Origin: Fulvia fulva | Taxonomy: Eukaryota; Ascomycota; Dothideomycetes; Mycosphaerellales; Mycosphaerellaceae | DNA length: 64,000 bases | Assembly (NCBI RefSeq): GCF_020509005.1 | Contig: NC_063012.1 | Coordinates: 1,302,001 to 1,366,000, forward strand | Reading direction: 5' to 3' | Shown: positions 1 through 11,224 of the stretch, piece after piece | Position numbering within the stretch: the first letter of the stretch is position 1 | How the letters are laid out: each line of letters opens with the position of its first letter | The notes under the pieces: model-generated | Seen by the model: only the letters and a program-made list of their open reading frames with translations | The model's database searches: none | What the model was told of the DNA's origin: nothing | Made by a program: the position numbers and the translations under genes

Positions 1-1989
1 TGGCTGCTTGCAATGGATCAAAGTCGACCTCACGTCCTGACTGGTCCAAGAGTGTGTTTGGTTATTGTCAGCGGTGTCTCTTCCCGCCGAACGATGATCG
101 ACGCGGGCTCAGCCGCACTGCCAACGGGCGATCTTGAGGCAGGAAACCGTTGGTTGTTTGGTGCGCAAAAAGGACAAGTCGACCAACACGAATGCGCCCT
201 CTGAATGGGCTGAGGAGCGGAAAGTAATGCACGCCTGCAGCAACACAATTTCCGACAGCGAATCGAGCTGATGGCAGGGTGGAGAGGGTGGCTTTTACAT
301 AGCGTGCTACAGTCATCTACTTGTCCTCGCAAGCCTTTCTATCCCACTCCAACATCGCGATCTTTTGGTCTAGCGCGAGCGGGCTACGCATGCGGCAGCA
401 TGATTGCTTGCATATCGAACTAAGAGAGGCGATCGTGCGGACTCATGGCATAGCGCTCCTACGCAAACCCTTGCCGCCGCCGCAGTCGCGTATCCTCCCC
501 TTCGAGCTCTCTGCTCGCTCAGCAACGACCCGAAACGTGCCTTGGCCGTATGTATGTACGGACTCCAAAGATATGCATCTGGTTCTCGGCCATACCGTAT
601 TGTCGCAGTTAAGAGCTCCGCCAACCAGCTGCACCTGCACTATCGAAGCACTCTGCTGCAAGGATAAGATGTGGCGAATCAGCACCCTGGAAACCTTGAA
701 CGAGGGGAGCTCTGCACGAGAGCTCTGCACCTCCCACGTCCTGCGATCCTACCTTGCGATTGACCATGGACATTCAGCCTGCTATGGCAACGCCCCAAAC
801 CTCTTCTAGCCAACGCGAACAAAGCTTTACCACCTCGCATGACGTTGATACTGGCCGCCTGCATAGCTTTATGCAGATACCCGGTGTTAAGTCTCAAGAG
901 AGATCGGCCGCACAGGATATCCCACGCGTTTGAGCTGCACGCCAATACTGCTCCGCATGAAGCTACTCGTGTTCAGCCATCATTGCCGCGTCGTACTTCG
1001 CACTTTACTTCGAACCATGAACGCTCTGGAGGCGCACAAGTTGGCATGGAACATACGTTATTGCTGAGGCTCAGCGGCGAGGCGGCGAGCCCGGCAGCTC
1101 TATTCCTGGTCGACAACCTTACCGTACACCACAGAGTACGAACAAGACGCCCGATACACGTTTGCAGTAGCGATTACATAATTGGTGCTTGCGAAGAGAG
1201 CACATGGTTGTTCGGGTAGCTGCTGCAGCTGCAGGCAGATGCACATGCAAATGACCAGTGGCGTAGCTGCAACGATCCGCTAGCACCTGCTTGATCGTCA
1301 GCTGGCCCCAGGCTGCTATCATATCTGCGGTCTCTGCCTCTGCGGCCCGGCGCAGGCAACCGGCCGCGGCCTAGCAGATGGTCAACCAAAGTCGATGACA
1401 ATGCACAGTATGAAACAGGCATGGTGACAACACGGAGGTTGATCACACGACAAACTCGGGGATCGGTAGGCATGCCGAGCCGTTGGGGTCGGGGCGATGT
1501 TCTGACTTGGTCGTTCGTGTATTGCGCAAGTCGCTGCATGTCAACAACGATGTCTCAGGTATGTTTGCGAGCTGGCTTGGGGGCTGAGATTGGTGACGTC
1601 TCCGAAAACAGGTCCCGCGTCTGATCATCTTGGAAGGGCAACAGCGAATGCATGAAGCTGATTGGCAGTCCTTGCTGATGACCCATGTCGGACCTTAGCT
1701 GTCGATCAAGCCCTGGCTCCGCTTCAGCTTGCATTGTCGTTGGTCTGACTTTCTTGGAGAGGTCATGGGCGGCAATACGATGAGCAGTGTCGATAGGCAA
1801 TGGTGGGAGAAGTCGCCTAGCTCTTTGCGCGGCCTTGAAGTGGTCCAAGCTATACTGCGCTTGTTGCTTCAAGAAAGCACCCCGTCACCAGGGCAGTGAA
1901 AGGTGGTCATGATATAGAAGCTGTACCTTTGTATCGGTATCGGCTATCATGCCCGTCTAATGCTTAGAGATGGGGTGCATACTCAGCAA
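1..1989. other. Region without recognisable gene
   Basis: I see only short overlapping open frames on both strands, none with a recognisable motif or a plausible splice structure. Base composition is close to that of the genic part of the window. The decayed acetyltransferase that starts at 1990 on the minus strand suggests the region is a graveyard of old genes. Confidence 0.4.
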
Positions 1990-2854
1990 TCATGCACGTG
2001 GCTCCCTGATGGATGCTGCATGAGAGTGGTTCCCTTCACCGCCATACCGCGACAAGTCGAAAGATACCGAAGCCGTCTGATGGAACCCAGGCATTCACAA
2101 AGTCGTCTCGCACTTCCTGCCGCGTTGGTGTCCAGGTAAACAGCGATGCCGTCCATATCGGCCCGCTCGAACGGCCATGCCGTGAGCGCAGACGCGGCTC
2201 CGCGGCCGCGATGCCACTCGAGTGTGCCAAGGTTGCCGAGTACTAAGAAAAAGTAGGTAAGTATTTGACATCTTGTAGGCCATGCCACTCCATGACCACG
2301 ATCTCTTACAGTAGTGCCGTCTTCCTCTCAATGCCTCGCCTCGCAATTGCGTAATCATATCCTTGAAATCGATCACAAGGTCCTGATTCATGCCCGGCAA
2401 TAGTTTCGAGCGATATTCTTCCGTTGCGCGCTTTTGCTCCTATCACATCTTGCGGTCAATGAAGTCATCTATTAGACTTTAATGTTCGTCTGAAACATTC
2501 GGATCTGGCTCAGAAACGACCTCATCGTGAGCAGCAGGCAGCTCCCATTGTGCGTAGCTTACGATTTCGCCCATCTCCTCGTCGCGAGCAATGATCCAGG
2601 TCTGATTCGGCTTTTTGATGTTCACTGCAATCTTCTCGGTCATGTCGACTTCCAGGATTGCTGGATCAATAGTGCCCAGTTGCAGGCGCCTATACCTGTT
2701 AGATTTCTCCTCCGGCGTAGTATGAGTTCTGTCACGTTGCGAAACCGGTGAAAGAACGGGAGCTGTACATTAGAGTTTCAGTGCCACCACTCAATAGTAC
2801 CTTTGCAATAGCTGCCGCATCGTCAGGCGTGGCTTTCGCTATCGTGAAAGGCAT
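1990..2854 (-). pseudogene. Decayed GNAT-type N-acetyltransferase
   Basis: Reading the minus strand from the ATG at 2854 gives a start typical of fungal GNAT proteins (MPFTIAKATPDDAAAIAK). Later pieces include LEVDMTEKIAVNIKKPNQTW and, after a probable intron (donor GTAAGAG near 2310, acceptor CTTAG near 2244), LGTLEWHRGRGAASALTAW. That last piece contains the R-x-x-G-x-G/A acetyl-CoA binding loop. The expected C-terminal GF segment is present only in another frame (FHQTASVSFDLSRYGGEG), so a base is missing around 2085. There are also in-frame stops around 2440-2480 and a broken stretch around 2700-2800. In an intact homologue the product would transfer an acetyl group from acetyl-CoA to an amine. 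Family assignment is good; substrate is unknown. I regard it as non-functional. Confidence 0.6.
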
Positions 2855-4332
2855 TGCTGTGATGATTTACCAGCGGCGATGGCTTTGCAGCGAGACAAAG
2901 ATGACATCGTGCAACTCATATCTGGTATGCATGCGATAAGATGTCGCCGCCACATGTTATGCGAGATGCATTACTGTTGCACAGGATGTTGTTCCTGCTC
3001 GCGTCGCAGCCGAGGTGTAAAAGTCCGATGCCAAGACTCATGAGAATTCAGGGTCCATTGCACAGCCTCGCCCTCTCAGTTGCTGCGAGCACAAAAATGG
3101 CAAAAAGATTGCACCCGACGTGGGACTGCAAACACAGTTAGAGTGAGAAGTGAATAACACGATTGAATAACTTTCCTCGAACCCACAACCTCCAGATTTT
3201 ACTTCTTCGGCCAAGGTCGTGACCGTCAGGGAAATTTCTCGCCCCAACTCCACTCCCAAGGCCCAATATGGTACAGAATACCGCATTAGAAGTCTGGCGC
3301 GCTCTATTGATCGTTAGTGACGCCCTGGTACTGCTCAATGGTATGATCCTTACACCATTGCGCCAGCCGGGCCAAGTTGTGCAGTGCAACAGGTGCGGCT
3401 GTTGCCGGCAGGTGCTTGCTGGCTGAATATAAAGCTTGTCATAAAGAGCTCCGCTTCTACTCGAAAGTAGTTGAGCGTCTTGACTTGTTCTCCAGTCCTC
3501 TCACTCCTCCATAGTGTGGTTCTGAGGTGCTGAGCTTCCGATGGCGTGACAATCGGTCGATGATTTCGTTATGAATGTAGAATTTGCCGGTACGCCAGGC
3601 CCGTCACGGCATTTACAGACCACTACATGAAGTACTGGATGCTAGGGTCCAGATATATGTGCTGCTGTATGGTCCTTGAGCAGCCAAATTCTAAGGCCAT
3701 AGTCGCAAGCACACAGGCAGACATCAGTCGCTGCAAGAGTAGGCCACATCGATAGTTGAAAGTGTTTGACATAATACTTATCATTTCCAGGACGCAGGAT
3801 GGTGCTCAAAGCGATCGAGGGAGCTCAAGATTAATAGATACCAGATGCAATGTTGCACAGCAGATGAGAGATGGATCGGTCTGTTCCTCACCACGTCGCT
3901 TGAGGCAGAGGGAGTTGTGTTGCCCGGAACCGCGAAGGGCTTCTCGCTTTGCATTGCTTTGCCATGAAAGCGGCATCGATGTTGGAGTGGGGGCGCATTT
4001 CGGCTGCTGTCTGCTAGAAATTTGACTTGCTCAAGACTTTGCCTTGCAAGAAAATAGTATCGATGTGGAAGTCGGGGCGCATTTCGACTGATCCCTCCTA
4101 AAGTTACAGTCAGCCCAAAGTCGGTGGACGGAAGCCCAATGATCGCACGGTCCAGTTGGAAGCCCGATCATGGCAGTCCAGTAGGCATGTGATGCTCGGA
4201 AGTGAAGCGTCTGATCATGAGCTTCACAAGAATACCCCTATCACCAAACCTCACTACTTCTACCACCTCACATCCACGACCTCAACACCATCCACACACC
4301 ACACCACACAGTATACCACCCTCATCACAGCC
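2855..4332. other. Non-coding stretch with an imperfect tandem repeat
   Basis: No gene with a supportable reading frame is seen. Two diverged copies of a unit of about 84 bp lie at roughly 3957-4020 and 4035-4105; both contain ATCGATGT followed by GGGCGCATTTCG. The last 130 bases before 4333 are C/A-rich with few G, the usual look of a fungal 5' leader, and belong to the gene that starts at 4333. Confidence 0.4.
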
Positions 4333-5482
4333 ATGTCTTCCAAGCACCGCAAGAGAGAATCAGGCAGAGCTCCGCGCATTCCACCGTTAGACCCCGAAGA
4401 GGTCCAGATATTAAGCAGGGTCGAGTACGACAAAGGGAGACTAGATGCTTTCTTGCGCACTCTCCAGAAGTATCCGATGGATGGACCAGCTTGGAGCAAC
4501 GCTGTACAATGCACATACCAGCTCCTGAGACGCATGCACGTCGCAGGAGGTAAGACTGGGCTCAAATTTGTGCCACGCAAATTACGCTAAACTGCTGCGC
4601 AGAAGAAAACATCGCCAAGATCGGCGGTGTCCTCGCAGCGAACCAGAAGATCATTGCAGATCCAGAGTTCCATTCCTTACTCCGCACGATCGAGACCAGG
4701 CGTCAATGCCCCGGCTTCGCAGACGCTGTTGAGAAAGCCACTACCAATCCGGGTGGTAAGGCTGCGTTGGCCGAGCTCAGCAAGTATCTCACCGCGGTGA
4801 GGCACGCCATGGACAAGAATGCTGGTGGGTTGCCCCTTATTCGCAAAATGCGTGACGCTTTTCTGACCTGGTCACAGCTTTCTTCGAGTGTTACTTGATT
4901 TGCCTGGCGCCAGATCTGAGCCCCATCGACCGTCCTCCGCCCCGTACCGGTATCAGGGGTTTGATGGGGGAGTTGACTCGGAAGGAAGTAGCCAAAGGGC
5001 GGAAAAGGCCAGGAAAGAGAGGTGGGCTGCGATGATAGCGAAGCTGAAGCAGGAAGAAAGCAGTTCAGAAGACTTCAACGACGAGGTGCGCTATCTCGGC
5101 AATGCTCCGGGTGAGCTGCACAGTGAGTGTTCCTCCAAGAGATGAATCGTATACATCTTTCGCTGATATGTTCCCGTAGTCGCTCCTGACGAGGTCCGCC
5201 ACCCAGATAGCCCACCGCCATTCCCAAAAAGCGTAGATGAGAGCTACGAAGGAACCGAAGGTAATGCCAATCCGCACGCAACAGGGAAAAGGCGGCACGC
5301 AAATCTCTAACACTGCTGTAGGATCGGAGCATTGCAAATCCAAGGGTCGAGATGTGTACGAGTCGACGCTCGAGAAGTTTGAGGACCTTGATATGAATGT
5401 CCCAAGAATTGAGGGCCTGAGGCAAATGATCTCCCGTATTACGGTGCGCCTGATGCACCGAAGTAGGGCGATGGAGAACTGA
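4333..5482 (+). CDS. Hypothetical protein, tandem paralogue 1 (5 exons)
   Basis: I do not recognise the family. Five exons give one frame of 304 residues: 4333-4549, 4603-4824, 4889-5122, 5180-5260 and 5322-5482. All four introns are short, have GT-AG ends and are phase 1. The N-terminal part is helical (RLDAFLRTLQKYPMDGPAWS, later FHSLLRTIETRRQCPGFADA). The C-terminal part is charged and ends after LMHRSRAMEN. The third exon can be entered at CAG 4877 or at GAG 4888; only the GAG site keeps the downstream acidic frame, so I chose it. The gene at 6079-6566 shares the intron positions, the phases and similar 3' flanking sequence, so the two are probably an old tandem duplication. No signal peptide or membrane segment is seen. 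Function unknown. Confidence 0.6.
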
Positions 5483-6078
5483 CGGAGGTCAAGAAGCGCT
5501 GGGATGCAGGGGGCGGTCTCGGCCGGAAGAGTGATTGTGATGCAGATGACTAGGTCTCATGAGTACGGACTCCCGATTGCGGCATCAGGAAGAAAGTAAT
5601 GGTCCCGGAGTCCCGCCTGAGGCTTCGTTGATGATATGTATCTAGGGAGCAATGTTCATCAACAAGCTCTGAGCGTTTCAGGAAAGCGCGACGGGTTTCT
5701 GTCTCCAGATCCTGGTCCCCTTGAGATGCTACTATTTATGATTTCCCGCGATCTGGACCTGGAGATCAAGTTGTTCGTCCATGGCATCGGCCGTTCCGCC
5801 CGTCCACAGACCAGAAGTAACGGCGAATGCTCCCAGATGAGCCTCACTTGGCACATACTTCGTGATGCGTCTGTCACATGTGAGGCCTCACTTCGTCTCA
5901 TAAGAAGCTTCCAGAATTACGAACTCACCAACACCAACACCTCCATCTTTCATCGACACTTCGTTCAACCCTCTCCAAGCAACCTTCCTCATCAACCTCA
6001 CAACCAACGACAACCTCCTGAAATTGCGTCACGCCTTTTCAGCAGCCACCCTCACTACCTCACACAGCTGAACTCGCG
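5483..6078. other. Intergenic, duplicated 3' flank and 5' leader
   Basis: The stretch near 5640-5700 (GTATCTAGGGAGCAATGTTC, then GCGACGGGTTT) resembles 6700-6750 (GTGTCTAGAGAGCAGTCTTC, then GGACGGTTTT), so the 3' flanks of the two neighbouring genes were duplicated with them. Bases 5910-6078 are C/A-rich leader sequence of the next gene. Confidence 0.4.
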
Positions 6079-6566
6079 ATGGCTGATGACGATGGACATG
6101 AGGAGAGGAATCCGGGCCTCCGTGCGCGCTGTGGTGAGGTTTGGGAGACGATCGATGAGATCATCGTCGATACCGATCACGACAGCGTAGCCCACACCCA
6201 TCTCGTTTATGCGATTCACTATATCCAGAAGACCTTGGATGAGCTCCGCGGTACGATCTTGCCCGCACGAAGCTGGGAACACTGTTGCTGACGCTTGTTC
6301 TAGAAGGTCCTGTCGTGGAGTCCAACTTGGATCCTCCCGCGCCACCAGTGTCGGACAAGGAGGGTGAAGATGCTGCAGGTAAAATTTACGATTACGCCCA
6401 AAATGCGGCACGCAAATCTGACGATGCCTCAGGATCAAAGGGAAGTGAGGTTGGAGATCCGGGCCCTGACGACTTCTCCGCAGATGACTCCGACGACATC
6501 GACATGGACGAGCCGACCAACGGCTCCCTGGAGGATAGTGGTGACGGTCTCATCGAGACGAAGTAG
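6079..6566 (+). CDS. Small acidic hypothetical protein, tandem paralogue 2 (3 exons)
   Basis: The proposed exons are 6079-6250, 6304-6378 and 6433-6566, giving 126 residues. All introns are phase 1. The N-terminus is a short helical segment (ETIDEIIVDTDHDSVAHTHL, then YAIHYIQKTLDELR). The C-terminus is disordered and strongly acidic (DDFSADDSDDIDMDEP). The second intron (GTAAAA...CTGAC...CAG, 54 nt) is a multiple of three without a stop, so retention would add 18 residues. Its sequence is still similar to the fourth intron of the paralogue at 4333-5482, including GCGGCACGCAAATCT before the branch point. Function unknown. Confidence in the gene is moderate and rests on the shared structure of the pair. 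Confidence 0.6.
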
Positions 6567-7318
6567 CATTGGGAGGCGAACATTCGGTGTGGATAGGAAG
6601 AGTATCGATGAGAAGTGAGGCTTACCTATCTGATGGTTAGCAGAGGAAGCACACGGCAGGAAGCCTCGAAGGTCTGGTGGGTGAGACGTGTCTAGAGAGC
6701 AGTCTTCATGACAGACTGAGATCGTCGGAAATGCGGGACGGTTTTTTGCATTCACTCAATGGCTTGATGAGGTACAGCTTCCAAATGTGATGCGTTGGGA
6801 GCAGCATCTAGCCTGGAATGCGGTTCGATGCGCTCTGAGCCTTCAGTCTCTTGCCGACTTCCATGTAAGTCAGTCAAGCTCTCGTGAGCTCAAGCATTTT
6901 CAGCGCACCAGAGGGATGGCACGCTGTTGTCGGACCCATAAAGTGGTCCATGTTATCGCAGCAATGGAATGAGAGAAAGAACCCGTGCATTCTTGGTCGA
7001 CATGCTTATTGCCTCAATCCCGTGCTGACCTCTGGAACGAAGTCGATGAAGCGAGTGCGCTTCAAGGCCCAGACAGTGCTCTGGCCCAACCAATGCTGCT
7101 TTTGCGGTTGGGCATCTCACTTTTGAAGTCGAAGACACGAAGCGCCGGACGGCGCGGCTTGATTTTTGTGCTGGTGAATCAGTCATTCGCACCTCAATCT
7201 TTCCAGGGGGCCTCCATAAGGTTGACAAACTTCCTGCATTCTCTGTAGCATGTTATCAGTACCCGAACGCCTCGCTAGCAACGCAAAATGAGCTGATATC
7301 GAAGGCAGATTGCTAGAC
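6567..7318. other. Intergenic, nothing recognised
   Basis: Contains the duplicated 3' flank described for 5483-6078. No open frame has coding character. It lies between the 3' ends of convergent genes, so no promoter is expected here. Confidence 0.4.
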
Positions 7319-8342
7319 TTAGTCGCTGTCCGGCTCGTCCAGTGCTTCGTCTCTCAATTCGCCACGCTCGTCGTCGTCATCATCTTCTGGCTCCTGCTCT
7401 TCGAGAGCGTCCTCCATGGTCTGATCTTCGTCGTCTTCGTCTTCAACATCATCATCCGCCGCTTCTTCGTCGTCGTTGGCGTCAGCATCTTGGTCGTCCG
7501 CCATGTCTTCGTCATCGGCATCATCTGCGCCAGGAGCCATTGCAACGCCGGCATCGCCTTTGAGCTTCTTGACAGGTCTTTCACCATCCTCGATATCAGC
7601 GTGGCCGTTGGCAGTGCCGTTTGCGCCAGGGACCACTTCGCCGTCCTTTGATGCAACACCACTCGCTGCGCCTTCTGCATCGCCTTCGCCCTCCGGAGGA
7701 GCGTCTTTGGCTTTCTCTTCCTTAACTTTCCGCCTGTACGTATTACGCTTGTCGCATTGGATCTCGTTGTACTCTGCATAGTGGTCAGTATAACCATCAC
7801 TCGGGATCATGGTTGATGTGTAGCGCTACGGCACCCACGAACTGCACCTACTCTTCAACTGAGCCTCTACGACGGGCAGAAAGTTCTCCAGCTCAGCATC
7901 TTTGAGCGCAGCCATGACGTCCTGGGGTGAGATTGTCTTCTTGCCACTGGCTTGTGCATTGTCGTTCGAGCTAGATTCCGTCAGTAAGAATGGATGTCAA
8001 GGAAGGTACTCGATCGCGACAGGCAATTCAATCGAGAAGACATACTTGGCTGCGAGATAGCTCACAAAGACAGTTGCGCTCTTGTGCAGCGCTAATAGCG
8101 CGTCCTTGTGTATTTGCGTGTTGGCTGGGAGGTTGCCCTTGGCGATTCGCTGTATCATGGACTTCGGTAGGCTCAAATCCTGGACGTTGTTAGCTAGTTG
8201 GTAGGGCACGGGTGTCCTTTTGCTAATGCCGTGCCTCAACACTCAGACCGTCCTTCTCCTTGGGCTGCCGCGCAGGCGTTGTCTCCGCTACCTCCTCCGG
8301 GCCATTTGACGTGGTCGACACGTTGCTCTTGCGTCCCGGCAT
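7319..8342 (-). CDS. DPB4: DNA polymerase epsilon subunit D, histone-fold protein
   Basis: DPB4 pairs with DPB3 through histone folds in the polymerase epsilon holoenzyme and in CHRAC-type remodelling complexes. Exons on the minus strand are 8342-8235, 8179-8046, 7970-7852 and 7773-7319, giving 271 residues. The histone fold spans about residues 36-125 (LPKSMIQRIAKGNLPANTQI, KSATVFVSYLAA, TISPQDVMAALKDAELENF). It is followed by YNEIQCDKRNTYRRK, typical of fungal DPB4, and a very acidic tail rich in D and E ending EPDSD. The first intron (8180-8234) appears to be GC-AG: the frame GLSVE|DLSLPKS is kept only if the donor is GAG|GCACGG. It has a good CTAAC branch point 13 nt before the acceptor. 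Identity is confident; the GC donor is inferred. Confidence 0.88.
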
Positions 8343-8925
8343 GTTGAGTCGTATGTTCTGCGAGAGCTGACAGTGGCACACTTTGCTTCGATGGAGACTC
8401 GATGACTTGAGGGAAGATGCGATATGTTCTTGAAAGGGGATGTCTAAAATTCAATGGAAGGAGGTGCCACGTGAGACGCGCAGAGCGTTGCGGTTTCGTG
8501 GCAAGGAAAGAGGTCCGTGCGGTCCCACCACTTTCCCGCGCTTTCTGTTTCTTCTACCACGACAAGCTGTTCCTCATCTTCCATCGACAACATGACCACA
8601 GCCCATTCACGCTGCTCGCCGATAGTGATCTCCTGTCCTGGTATACATGGCCATGGCCATAATTCGCTCGGAAACCATGCTTCTCAAGCTGCAACGACGG
8701 CGTTGTGCGACCGCTGGCCACATGGAGTGATGAGCAACCATCTTTAAAGAAAAATCCGTCTTCGTCGACAGCTGTCTACAGCTCGAACTTACTGATCACT
8801 GTCCCTAGCACTTGGCTCCGAGATGGCAGCACCATCCTTGCCGGTACGGCATTGTGCAGAACAATCCACGAGAAAATGGAGCAGAAAGCAGCACCCTATC
8901 AAGCAAGCTGCCCTGGTCACCAAGG
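8343..8925. other. Intergenic between divergent genes
   Basis: This must carry the upstream regions of DPB4 (minus) and of the F-box-like gene (plus). A CT/CA-rich tract lies at about 8520-8600. No specific site was recognised. Confidence 0.35.
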
Positions 8926-9991
8926 ATGAGGTTCGAGGCTTTCATCGACCAGCTTCAGAGATTCGTACCAACCTGGCAACGACGATGTGGCTTCTTGCAG
9001 AATCCGCTTCGAAGATCTACCACCTGAGGTTCATCGCTTGATCTACTCCTACGCTGCCGAGAACTGCGATCCTATATCACCGATTGTCAAAGAATCTGCG
9101 GCAGCAGCATTCTCACCCATAGCTCAATATATCGAGACTGGGCTGCCGATTTTGCATCAGGTCTTTCCAAGCCTCAAAGACCTTGCCACCAGGCTCCCCA
9201 AGTACTACTCGTCGCAGGTCTTTCAGTTCGATCTTCGTGATGAGGTATGTGGCAGACCTGCAGCCATAGATTGTATCGCCTCAATTGCGATGCCGCGACA
9301 GCTAACCTTGTTCCTGTAGCACGGGCTCTCGAATTCGTGGCGATGGATCGACGAACGTTTCGAAGAAGTTTCGGCAGCAAGGACAATCAGCCTGTATCAC
9401 TATACCTGGTACCACAGCTCTTCAGACTACTGCTGGTCATACGTGCCCGACGCGACAGTTTTGACATTGACATCTTCCGGCCACATCAGACTCAAGAGAG
9501 CCAGCCAACAGCTTGATCCGGACTCCTGTGTTTGTGCCATTGCTGATCTGGTCGCTGCCCAGTTTCCCGACTGGAAGGCGAAAGAGCAATGGACCTTGCT
9601 TGACTTTATCGCAGCTTTACGCCAAGATAGAGACCCGCTCATCGATGCGGTCGCGAAGTTCATCGATGTCCTCCAGGAGCACGAGGAGAAGTTTCAGAAA
9701 CTCGAAGCTGGTCGGCAACCATGCCCTGCACGTGGAAAGCAGATAATCTTCCTCCGCACAACCTGCAATCTCAACTGAAGAATTGCGTGACGGTTTCCAT
9801 GGTCTCAAGGAGGAGAACTTGCGGGCGTTGCTTACCATTGCTGCATCTGTTGGTCGAGTGCGAATGTACGCAAAGTTACCACCATGTCGGGTCTCCTAGA
9901 CAGAGATGCATCTACAGATAAGACCAGGACGATGGTCTTACCTTGCGATCTTCATCTCGCCTTGGAGCAGGTGGGACGTTTTACGGAGTAG
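8926..9991 (+). CDS. F-box-like protein
   Basis: The firmly supported part is 8987-9244 plus 9320-9778, joined across a GT-AG intron (9245-9319). It opens with IRFEDLPPEVHRLIYSYA, the usual F-box-like LPxE start, so the product probably recruits substrates to an SCF ubiquitin ligase. No ATG begins the frame at 8987. ATG 8926 spliced by a non-consensus intron (8931-9000) would give MRIRFEDLPPEV and is the best guess. At the 3' end the frame stops at 9776, but a coding-like continuation exists in other frames (LRDGFHGLKEENLRALLTIA near 9785, then DASTDKTRTMVLPCDLHLAL near 9910, stop at 9989). This implies one or two further small introns or frameshifts. Function inferred; exon structure uncertain at both ends. 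Confidence 0.5.
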
Positions 9992-10000
9992 TGAAGGGTC

Positions 10001-11224
10001 ATGCTCAACATGTCAAAACTGTCTTACGATGAGTTGGAGGCCTACACATGTGGCTACTATAGCTACGAACCAGCACCAGACAGAAAACATGTCCTGTCAA
10101 CCTCTCCAGACGGCCAGTTCACCGAGGACAGGAGACCCTCTGTGCCCAAACTATGGCTAGCGCCGTACAAATCACGGTTTCGAGAACGATTCACGCCATG
10201 CTCGAGCGAAGACGAAGCCGACTATGAGACTTCACCAGAAGACGCCGAATCAGAATACGAAGACTGCCTTCCAGTACCACCCAAGAGCGAGCTGCGAAAC
10301 AATGGCCTAGGAATTCCTCACAACAAGAACCGCGAAGTGCGAATCATTGATAGTATCCTTCATGGTGGCGACGAGGAAGTCGATGGCGTTGATGTTAACA
10401 TTGACCTTTCCCTGATCGACGGCTCTTGTGGAATGGTTGGATCACGTCGCCCCGCCGGACTACCACCAGTGCCCCCGAAGAGCCCGAAACGACAGTCGTT
10501 GGTGATGGAGAAGGATGTCAGGATAAGGCAAGACTCAAGCCTTGACCCCAGCTATGACTCCGACTTTGATCCCAGCTTGATGGTGGCTCCCCTGAACATA
10601 GTCAAGAAACGAAGCAACAACGAGTCCAGCAGCGAGACACTGGTCTCTAGCTCCACTGTCGATGTCGCTCGCTCATCTCCAAAGTCCGTTACACCACCAG
10701 AGCACAGCGACTCCAGCCCAAGCCATACTACCGAACTACCCAAAGAACCTACCTGCTCTTCCAGACGTGTGGGCCCCGCGAGATTACGTGGCCATTTCGC
10801 GGCTTTCTCGTTCGAAGAAGACGATGCAGACGACGAAGGCTGTATGAATTTTGGGCGCAGACAATTCGCCAATGGTCTCTATGCCGACGCAGAGAGGCGC
10901 CGCGCTAGCGGTGACCGACATTTCCAGCTCAACCAGAAGTCCCGAGTTAAGTCGACTGCGCAGCAGGACTCCGATGGCAACTTCGAGACGTCGCGAGCAT
11001 TACAGCAGGGTAAGCAGAGTCTAGACGACAAGTACTTGATGGATCTGATGCAAGTACACCCAGCTGTCAGGATGGAGGCTTTCAAGAGGAACTTGCATGT
11101 ACTGCGAGATGGCCCACTCGCAGCTCAATCGGAAAGAAGGAGATCGGGGTATCGGTTTGAGAGTCTTGATGGTCTCGTGGCTGGGAAAGATGATGGTCGA
11201 CAGGAGAGAATGGTTCTCGAATAG
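10001..11224 (+). CDS. Disordered hypothetical protein
   Basis: An intact 407-residue frame begins at ATG 10001 (a second ATG is at 10010), directly after an in-frame stop at 9992. The sequence is low in hydrophobic residues and rich in S, D, E and P. It has acidic patches (CSSEDEADYETSPEDAESEY) and short proline motifs (PVPPKSP) that resemble SH3 ligands. No membrane segment, signal peptide or known domain was seen. Only 10 nt separate it from the proposed stop of the F-box-like gene, too little for a promoter. So either that gene ends earlier, or the two frames are joined by splicing; CAG|GTGGGA at 9971 is a usable donor. Function unknown. Confidence 0.55.
   Translation: MLNMSKLSYDELEAYTCGYYSYEPAPDRKHVLSTSPDGQFTEDRRPSVPKLWLAPYKSRFRERFTPCSSEDEADYETSPEDAESEYEDCLPVPPKSELRNNGLGIPHNKNREVRIIDSILHGGDEEVDGVDVNIDLSLIDGSCGMVGSRRPAGLPPVPPKSPKRQSLVMEKDVRIRQDSSLDPSYDSDFDPSLMVAPLNIVKKRSNNESSSETLVSSSTVDVARSSPKSVTPPEHSDSSPSHTTELPKEPTCSSRRVGPARLRGHFAAFSFEEDDADDEGCMNFGRRQFANGLYADAERRRASGDRHFQLNQKSRVKSTAQQDSDGNFETSRALQQGKQSLDDKYLMDLMQVHPAVRMEAFKRNLHVLRDGPLAAQSERRRSGYRFESLDGLVAGKDDGRQERMVLE

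Noticed and set aside
10552..10872. 106-codon minus-strand frame
   Set aside because: Antisense to the disordered protein; no independent support.
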